Assembly (NCBI RefSeq): GCF_032118995.1
Contig: NC_092662.1
Span: forward strand, 15,947,701 to 16,011,700
DNA length: 64,000 bases
Direction: 5' to 3'
DNA from: Asterias amurensis
Lineage: Eukaryota; Echinodermata; Asteroidea; Forcipulatida; Asteriidae
In this document: positions 56,840 to 64,000 of the stretch, piece by piece
How the letters are laid out: the number at the start of each line of letters is the position of its first letter
Position numbering within the stretch: position 1 is the first letter of the stretch
Translations under genes and position numbers: made by a program
The notes under the pieces: generated by a model
The model's input: only the letters and a program-made list of their open reading frames with translations
Told to the model about the DNA's origin: nothing
The model's database searches: none

Positions 56840-57740
56840 GTTTTTGCACAACTCAGTCTCGAACCACAGCTCCAAGACCTAGCTGTACAGTACACCAACT
56901 GCAATCGCATACATTTTGTATTTTTTTAAAGCTTCCTGATCTAGTACAAGTTTGATAAGGAAGTACAACTTTAACCACTTGAAAAAAATACACAATTTTG
57001 TACTTTTCCAAATTAAAGGTTACAGGTTTGTGATATTCATCAGTCAGGCAAAGCACAACTCAGTCTAGAACCAAAGCCCCAAGACCTAGCTGTACAGTAC
57101 ACCAAACTACTAACGCTTACATTGTGTAAAGCAACCCGTATAAGTTTGACTCAGGAGCAGTACACGTTTATGCCCTGTATACGCCAAGTAAAACCAGGTT
57201 TGTGATATTCATCAGGCAAAGCACAACTCAATCTTGGACCATGGCCCAAGACCTAGCTGAGCAAATTACATCTTGGATATTTCTGAGAGTGACTGCACTA
57301 ACCAGAAAATACAAACTGCTTAGCAGAAACAAGCCGGATAACAGTCACACAGATGGTACAACATGTACGTGTGACATAACAGTTTGGTCGATAAGCTCAA
57401 TTTCTATTGTGATAAGCTACTTTTGATGTGCTTGAAGCAGCTCTGTAAAGTTTTGCCCTGGTGTACAAGCGAATTTTTTCAACCTTTTTTTATTAGTCCC
57501 ATATGCCAATACTGTTTGTGAGGGGTTTGTGCACAGCTCAGTCTCGAACCACAGCTCTAAGACCTAGCCATGCATCCCCAACAATATGGTTGAAAAATAT
57601 GACTTAAATCCTGCAAATAGGTAATCTAACATTTTCATTGTCCCATTCCACTTATACTGACAGAGGTACAATCAAAGCCCAACTCAATTTTGAATCAAAG
57701 CCCAACTCAATTTTGAACCACAGCCCAAAACATAGTCGAG
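56840..57740 (+). repeat. degenerate long tandem repeat (CACAACTCAGTCT unit)
   Basis: CACAACTCAGTCTCGAACCA, followed by CAGCTCCAAGACCTAGCTG, occurs at about 56847, 57053, 57222 (diverged), 57533 and 57675. Spacing is 140-310 bp, and some units share TTGTGATATTCATCAG. No coding pattern. Confidence 0.75.
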
Positions 57741-57957
57741 CAACCAACTTCCCTGTACAATCTTCAGCTACTTCGAAACATTAGTTTTAAAATAATCTTG
57801 TTTCTTAATCGTTTTGCAACCGATGCGGTGCCCATTGTTCATGTTGTTCTCAACATCAATATGAGTGTCCGACAGTCTGGATACAAAAATCTAACAATTT
57901 TTTGATCTGAGAGACATAGATAACTCACACTCTCACATACTTGACATAATAATAAAA

Positions 57958-58115
57958 TAAAAAGTAAGTAGGCCAGGAATGAACTCAGAATTTGCAGTTT
58001 CTTGTTCCAAAGGCTAGTAATTCTTTGCGGGACAAGCGGCGTAGGCAAAGGAACGCAAATTACGGAACCAACGCCGACCTGATGCTGCTCATAAGAAGAG
58101 TAGAAAATTCAGAGT
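57958..58115 (+). pseudogene. possible exon upstream of Myb/SANT copy 1
   Basis: An open segment reads SLRDKRRRQRNANYG and NADLMLLIRRVENSE, basic then helical, ending near a TAAG that could be read as a donor after GAG. It is duplicated at 58400-58555, where the frame has a stop. I do not recognise it on its own. Confidence 0.3.
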
Positions 58116-58134
58116 AAGCTAATTGCTAACTGTG

Positions 58135-58260
58135 AAGTTGTTTGTAGTTTGCTAGGGTGTTAGTTTGTTTGTCGTTGTTATGTTGTTGTTGCTGTTATTG
58201 TCTTTGCTGTTGTTGTTGTTGTTAATGTTGTTGGCACTGCTGTTTTTGTTGGTATTTTTA
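58135..58260 (+). repeat. GTT microsatellite region
   Basis: GTTGTTGTTGTTGTT runs with interruptions; a shorter run is at 58678-58694. Confidence 0.9.
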
Positions 58261-58399
58261 CTATTCTTAATGTGTTTTCTTTTTTAATGGAATTCGAGCT
58301 CAGCTACTCAAATAACGAGTAGCTTGTAAGAAGACTGATTAAAGAGGTGCAGTCGTTGTACGACAAGAACAGATGAGAAGTTAAAAAAATAAATTAAAA

Positions 58400-58555
58400 A
58401 AAAAGTAGGCCAGGAATAAACAATACAAATTTGCAATATTTCTCATTCCAATAGCTAGTCTTTAAGGGAAAAGCGGCCTATATGCAAAGGAACAGAACTT
58501 ATGGAACCCTATGCCGATATTGCTTAAAAGAGGCAAAGAAAATTCAGACTTTATT
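58400..58555 (+). pseudogene. second copy of the 57958 segment, broken
   Basis: GTAGGCCAGGAAT, GCAAAGGAACAGAACTTATG and GAAAATTCAGACTTT match 57958-58115; a TAA falls early in the frame. Confidence 0.4.
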
Positions 58556-58706
58556 GTCAACTGATAAAGAAGGTTCAGACAACGAACCACACCGAGATGA
58601 ATTAAAGCACAACACTGGCCATGACCTGCATACGTGTGTTGTTCATTGTTCATATTGTAGTTTTGTCAGTTTGTAGCTTGTTGTTGTTGTTGTTACTATC
58701 GGTCTG

Positions 58707-58940
58707 ATTAACATTGTCACCAGCGAGGAGATCACGCAGAAACTTGAGGGCATGGTTCATAACCATAAAATATGGAAAGAGGTTTTAGTCAAGATGGAGA
58801 ATGTCTTCACTCCGGAACAGTGCCACGACAAGTGGTCTTACCTTCGGAGAAGGTACAGAGAAGTTCTGAAGAATAATAACATGACGGGACGGGGAAGGCA
58901 AACTTTCTTGTTCTTTGAAGAAATGGACAAAGTGGTTTGA
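58707..58940 (+). pseudogene. Myb/SANT-like DNA-binding exon, copy 1
   Basis: Open frame reading SEEITQKLEGMVHNHKIW, KEVLVKMENVFTPEQ, EQCHDKWSYLRRRYREVL, MTGRGRQTFLFFEEMD, then TGA. The spaced W, the QC..KW..LR.RY signature and GRGR...F are typical of the Myb/SANT-like (Myb_DNA-bind_4/MADF-type) trihelix. The first tryptophan of the fold is not visible. It could be the last exon of a small gene or a remnant; no complete gene can be built around it. Confidence 0.6.
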
Positions 58941-59105
58941 CATGTTCGGACAAAATAATGCGAAACAAGGTAAAAGACATCCACCACTATTCCACCATTT
59001 AGATATTTTTGTTTTAATTTCGTTTGTAAAAATAATGGATTTGGAGTCATAGAACGCGAAGAAACCAAGCGCCATGAAGACAACATGGACATCGGATCAG
59101 ACCAT

Positions 59106-59335
59106 CGGTCTGATTAACATTGTCGCCAGTGAGGAGATTACAAAAGAAATTGGAGGGTATGGTGCATAACCATAAAATATGGAAAGAGGTTTCGGTAAAG
59201 ATGGAGAACGTCTTCACTCTTCACTCCGGACAATGTCATGAAAAGTGGTCGTACCTTCCGAGAAGGTACAGACAGGTTCTGAAGAACAATAATATGTCGG
59301 GACGGGGGAGATAGACTTCCTTGTTCTTCGAAGAA
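59106..59335 (+). pseudogene. Myb/SANT-like exon, copy 2, broken
   Basis: About 400 bp downstream of copy 1 and nearly the same sequence (HNHKIWKEVSVKMENVF, KWSYLPRRYRQVL). It has a frameshift before KLEG, two extra residues (a CTTCACT duplication) and a TAG where copy 1 has CAA after GRGR. Confidence 0.65.
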
Positions 59336-59800
59336 ATGGACAACGAGACAAGATCGATGAAAGGTCGGTTATAAAACCATATAATATAAAGGAAGTATCT
59401 TCGCGTTAAACTTTGTGTTGGTTTGAAAGTACATGTTTTGAAAAATAATAAGAAACATTCCTAGAAATAGAGGCGAGAGTCCTTAGAACACAGAATGATG
59501 TTTTCATGTTTACTGATCGCCACAATAATCAAACTGAAATGGGTAGGCAGAGCGAAGAATTAAGTCTTGAAACAACCTTCCTTAAGTTGGTGTGCGTGCG
59601 CAAGGCTTTGGGGTTTAGAAACGCCTATTTATGTTTATAAGCCTTCGTACCGACTACCGGGTAAAAAAGTTCATCTTTGGCCTGACCACCACATCTTGGC
59701 ATGAAGTGTGGAATGACTTTGAGAAGGCCAGTTACATCCCTAAGAAGCTGAACAGGGACAATGTTAATAAAGAGAGGCAGGATGTTAAACATGTTGGGTT

Positions 59801-59832
59801 TTTTTTTTTTTTTTTTTTTGGGGGGGGGGGGC
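59801..59832 (+). repeat. T tract followed by G tract
   Basis: About 21 T then 12 G. A similar T-to-G switch is at 20880-20910. Confidence 0.9.
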
Positions 59833-60129
59833 ATAATGTGGAAGCTGAGTCTCAGACCACCACTGATGGGTCAAAACATATAGAGTGGGTAGTGATAATG
59901 AGATGCATGGTGTATTTCACAAAGCTTTTGAAAAACACTGGTGGGTGGCACCATGGAGGAAGCAGTGCAACCTCTAATCTCATCTTATGTGTTTCCAACT
60001 TCCTGTGGTAAACACCTCCACCCCTTTGTCTCTCCATTCACTGTTTATTCATTGCTTATTCTGCTTCCACTTCCTGCCACTCTCTCTATTCATGTACACT
60101 GTAATTCCACTTGACTGATTGTCCAGTTG

Positions 60130-60190
60130 AGAACCAATGGTTCTTTTCAGTAAATCATTACATCATGGTGTTGCCACAAACCTTTACTAT
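60130..60190 (+). repeat. fragment of the TTCTTTTCAG ... CCACAAACC repeat
   Basis: AATGGTTCTTTTCAGTAAAT and CATGGTGTTGCCACAAACC are shared with 28320-28460. Confidence 0.45.
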
Positions 60191-61078
60191 AGCTGCATAA
60201 TTGTTACACATTCCAGTTCATGTGTGTTGCGTTGTGTTATCATTTTAGCCAGCGTCCAAACATCAGGTTGTAAATATATTGAATAAATGGACTTACCTTT
60301 TTATGACCACACAATGGACACTTACAAGCTCAGACACACCAAGCACCAGTTACTTGTAAGAACTGCTTACAAACCACAGTTGACCCCGAACCATTGTTCT
60401 TTGAGTAGAGACAGGAATGCTCAGTGATGAAGTCCCATGGATAATGATGGTGCAAAGTTGCATTCCTGCTTGCAGTTCTGCAAGCAGGAATGCTACTCAG
60501 GGTGAAAATCTGCTCTCCAACATGTTCAGATCTTCAGAATCAGAATCATGTGTACCTGTAAAAGGAGACAGTGCATGTTGATTAATTCATTTCAAAGTTC
60601 AATTTGAGATCAAACTGAACAGAACGAACACCCTTAAAGGGAAACAAAGACAAAGAACTTGGCAATTATTAATGGTTGTATACAATGATTTCTGAATTGT
60701 CAGATTGTATAAAACAAATTCGATAAGTAAGACAAATGTTATTACTTGAAATAAAATCTACAAAAGAGTTTGTAGTTTTTAAAATCGTACTTTGAACACA
60801 AGCTTTCTGTTGGGTTGGACTGGCTGTTACATGTTACTGAGTGTGCATCCTTCAATCCTTCTATCTAAATTGAGTGGTCGAAGAAGTGGGCACACGGACA
60901 GTACAAGTGGATGTTTATAAACATAACAAGAGAAACTTGGCTTGGGACTGGTGTTGTGACTTGTGGTATAATTTTATAAAAAAGAATTATCAAAAATAAT
61001 CAGGGGTTTTATGGTTTTCATTATACTTTGTGTCAATCCCGGCCCTTTGACCCCAAAATTCCAAACTAATAATTGAGA

Positions 61079-61235
61079 ACAATTTGGATAAATTTCCGTA
61101 TGGCGCCACGACTTTTTCATTCATTTTTACAAAAAGGGATATATCAATCAGGTAAATTAGATACTATATTATTATTTTATTTTATTTCGAATGAAAAAGT
61201 GGTGGCGCCATACGGAAACTTTTCCAACAATTTTG
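61079..61235. mobile_element. 155 bp MITE with TATGGCGCCA in both ends
   Basis: AAATTTCCGTATGGCGCCAC and GACTTTTTCATTC at the left pair with GAATGAAAAAGT and GTGGCGCCATACGGAAACTT at the right, over about 43 bp with a few mismatches. The spacer is about 60 bp and AT-rich. Confidence 0.88.
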
Positions 61236-61849
61236 ATGCTTTACAAAAAAAGTATATGCATTTATTTGGGCCATGTTCGAAACTTGTTTGTGTTGGGAAC
61301 AATCTTAAAAAGATTTAATTTTCAAAGTTCCCGCAAGCCGATTTTAGGTTTGCGCTCGCGCAATTTTTGGACTCTTCTCAAGATTTTGAACATGAAGTTA
61401 CAATCCAACCGAACGTTACTTTCCGTAACTCTTGGCGTACATTTTCTCAAAGACCATATATTTTACAAGTATCATGCAAGGAATCAAAAATTGGCATTAT
61501 TACGTTGGGGGGGGGGGGGGGGAATGGCACACAGCGCGTATTAAAAAAAATAAAGGAAAATTTCAAAGATTGCGCCCAACGAATATTGCACGAGCAACGG
61601 AACAACAACAACGGCACAAAGTTGAGTTCAAAAAGTCAAGAAAATGGGGCTACATTTCATACAGTTTTTATCACTACTCACATCATGACATCCAAATCGA
61701 GTCCAGTCCCATGTCTTCTTCCTTTGCTCAGCCAGTTATGGACGTTTTTTTTTCCTGATTTTGAGGTGTGTGTGTTGCCTCTCGAGGTCGTTTCTCAACT
61801 AGTTCCTTCAGATCCACACACATGTTGTTCTGCAGTTTTTTCTACACAC

Positions 61850-62054
61850 GTGTGTATGTATTTATACACGACGCGTCGTCGTGTTCTCTCAACTGTGAGA
61901 AATAATCCCTCGACACAAGAGGGCGCTGTTTAATTCGTCTACTTTTCTGCTAGCTCTCTCTAGGAACTTTTTGCAGAGAAGTAAGAGTGTTGATTGTTTT
62001 GTGGTTGAGAATTTGGGGCAAGTAGGCCCACCAATCGTCACCGAAAACGCAATC
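61850..62054 (+). promoter_or_regulatory. probable CDK9 5' UTR / promoter-proximal region
   Basis: This stretch lies directly upstream of the CDK9 start. It holds a GACGCGTC palindrome, a GAGGGCGC block and a pyrimidine-rich segment (TCTACTTTTCTGC), but no TATA box. Part of it is open in frame with CDK9 from 61971. The transcription start cannot be fixed from sequence alone. Confidence 0.35.
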
Positions 62055-64000
62055 ATGAACATGGCGGCGTATAAACGGGAAAATGTGGAGTTTCCCTACT
62101 GCGAGGAGGTGTCCAAATACGAAAAATTGGCCAAGATAGGACAAGGAACATTTGGGTAAATAAATTTGTTATGAATAAAAACTGGTTTGGCTGTAGTGTA
62201 AGTGGCTACGCAATAACCGTGTATTTCCGACACAACAATAAAGAGTTGACATAAATGAAATATGGAGGCCAGTGAATAATTTTTCACACATTTCATCGTT
62301 GCAGTCTTCTTCAAAAAAAGACCTCCTGTGGTAAAGTATGTAGAGGGTGCACTTGAAAGTTGAAGTGAAAATGGTGTGAATTGCCAGTTTGGATGAATTG
62401 AAACTAATTTTGTTAACTTATTTTATATTTATATTTATTATTTTTTATTATAAATAAAGTTTGTTGTTGTGTTACCATACGCAACGGTTAATCATGTTAA
62501 TCATTCAAACCCACCATCACTGTGACTATCCTCCTGATGGTCACAGAGGATAGAGGGTTATGATTATCGCAATTTTTATATATTTTTTTATCCTCGTGCT
62601 TTGTTATTAATATTAAAAATTGAATTTGTTTGTTTTTGTCAAACAGCGAAGTCTTCAAAGCCAGACATCGAAAGACACGCGCAGTTGTAGCTCTGAAGAA
62701 AGTTCTCATGGAGAATGAGAAAGAGGGAGTAAGTTTGCCATCCTCTTTATTATTATATAACATTTCCTTTTGGTAGCCACAACTAGCGAAAAAGCTCTTT
62801 CAGAACTTTCTTGTGTGAGCATAGTCTCGCATAGACTCCGGAGCAGCAGTCTCGCACTAGTCTCGTGAGATAGTTGTAAGAGAGCCATCTTGCTATCACC
62901 GCGGCAGACATTAAACAACTTGTGCAAAATTCTAATATCTTGTCAAATATTACTAGTGATACAGATTGTAGGATCTACCTGCTGAAAAATGTTTGCTGTT
63001 TGTTTTACAAAAGAAATAACCCTGTTTGAATGTTTCTGTTGCAGTTTCCAATCACAGCCCTGAGAGAGATTAAAATTCTTCAACTTCTGAAACATGAGAA
63101 TGTGGTGTCACTACTGGAGATTTGCCGCACAAAAGGTAAATTCTCACCAACTACTTTTTTTTTTTCAAACAACTCCTGGGGATATGTGGGAGTAAACACT
63201 GTTCTGAAAGTTTGAAACATCTTTACAGAAATGAAGTTATCAAATGATAGTTTTACAGGCGAGGATTTCTTTGAAGAAGGAAGTTTTATGTGGGTATATG
63301 GACAGAAATTTCATTTCCCTTCTGGTAAATCCCTACAAGAAACAACAAATATTAGTTTTTTGTTAGGGAGTTTGTGCACTTGGAGGATTTCAAATAATAC
63401 TTGTTAATGATTGACTTTTTTTTTTAGAGGGAACTATTTGTCTTGAAGATTGGTTCTAAGAGATTACCTTAAATATTAAGTAATTAAGCAACAAGGGGAA
63501 CCAACTGAACAAAGAGAAAGTAATTTTAATATTTGTAACATGTCCTTGTTTTTCATTGTCACCAGCCACAATGTACAACCGCTACAAAGGGAGCATCTAT
63601 CTTGTCTTTGAATTCTGCGTCCACGACCTCGCAGGACTTCTCAGTAACCAGAACGTCAAGTTCTCCCTGGGCGAGATCAAAGAGATCATGAAGCAGTTGC
63701 TGAACGGTCTCTACTACATCCACAGCAACAAGGTCCTCCACCGAGACATGAAAGCCGCTAATATCTTCATCACCAAGGAAGGGAAGCTAAAGCTGGGCGA
63801 CTTTGGACTCGCCAGGGCGTTCAGCATGCCCAAACCAGGGCAAGGCAACCGGTACACAAACAGGGTAGTGACGCTGTGGTACCGTCCTCCGGAACTGCTG
63901 CTTGGCGAGAGGAACTACACGCCCGCCATCGACCTATGGGGTGCGGGTTGCATCATGGCGGAGATGTGGACTCGAAGCCCGATCATGCAGGGTAATACAG
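62055..64000 (+). CDS. CDK9: CDK9 (P-TEFb kinase subunit), first four coding exons, truncated by window end
   Basis: Coding exons: 62055-62155, 62647-62728, 63045-63135, 63566-64000 (continues past the end). All junctions are GT..AG and in frame, giving 236 residues. Seen in order: KYEKLAKIGQGTFGEVFKAR with the Gly-rich loop (29-36), ALKK with the ATP-binding Lys51, FPITALREIK (the PITALRE cyclin-binding helix that gave the kinase its old name), catalytic HRDMKAAN (Asp152), DFGLARAFS (Asp170), and the T-loop NRYTNRVVTLWYRPPE with the activating Thr189 (Thr186 in human). CDK9 with cyclin T phosphorylates RNA polymerase II CTD, DSIF and NELF to release paused polymerase. Start choice: ATGs at 62055 and 62061 are both possible; the second has the better context (AACATGG). 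An in-frame ATG at 61971 would add 28 residues not expected for CDK9. The C-terminal lobe and tail lie outside the window. Confidence 0.97.

Larger units (their letters stand above)
59340..61075. other. no gene supported
   Basis: A coding-looking stretch at 59640-59790 (KFIFGLTTTSWHEVW, KASYIPKKLNRDNVNKE) has no recognised family and runs into the T/G tract; it may be a lost exon. Otherwise plain sequence, with AATAAA at 60281. An inverted pair GCATTCCTGCTTGCA / TGCAAGCAGGAATGC lies at 60460-60494. Confidence 0.4.

Noticed and set aside
61367..61933. 188-codon open frame just upstream of CDK9
   Set aside because: It translates a G homopolymer (GGGGG) and overlaps other frames equally open; no domain recognised. 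A lost exon cannot be excluded.
61971..62054. N-terminal extension of CDK9 from the ATG at 61971
   Set aside because: It is in frame but would add 28 residues with no likeness to the CDK9 N-terminus; the ATGs at 62055/62061 fit the family better.

Overview
This is a eukaryotic, intron-containing window from a repeat-rich genome. The gene set (a GLIPR2/GAPR-1-like CAP protein, a ZDHHC24-like palmitoyltransferase and CDK9), the animal-type splice sites and the dense short inverted-repeat elements with TTAA target sites point to a marine deuterostome. An echinoderm, probably a sea star, is my best guess. That guess rests on remembered familiarity with the dispersed repeat families, not on a search.

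Layout. 1-28.9 kb: no supportable protein gene; a dense bed of dispersed repeats. The commonest is a roughly 380 bp TTAA-flanked MITE (family A, at least 15 copies or fragments, two of them nested). Others are a related family B, tRNA-derived SINEs, foldback elements at 4.2, 7.8 and 21.9 kb, and small minisatellites. 28.96-34.35 kb (+): a complete four-exon CAP-domain gene of 154 codons. 35.8-47.9 kb: a 12 kb foldback structure. Two arms of about 0.95 kb, each carrying two pol III-type B boxes, face each other across about 9.3 kb of a 46 bp palindromic satellite with a 1,784 bp higher-order repeat; degenerate satellite lies outside each arm. 50.1-51.0 kb (-): a ZDHHC24-like gene whose coding part is a single exon. 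52.1-59.4 kb: a decayed mosaic of Merlin/ISXO2-type DDE transposase pieces, an unrecognised repeated C-terminal exon, and duplicated Myb/SANT-like exons. 62.05 kb to the end (+): the first four coding exons of CDK9, running off the window.

The three genes are ordinary housekeeping or regulatory genes and show no joint pathway. The unusual content is the satellite-filled foldback element at 35.8-47.9 kb and the transposase/Myb mosaic at 52-59 kb. Most other open reading frames, including those through the satellite, are incidental.
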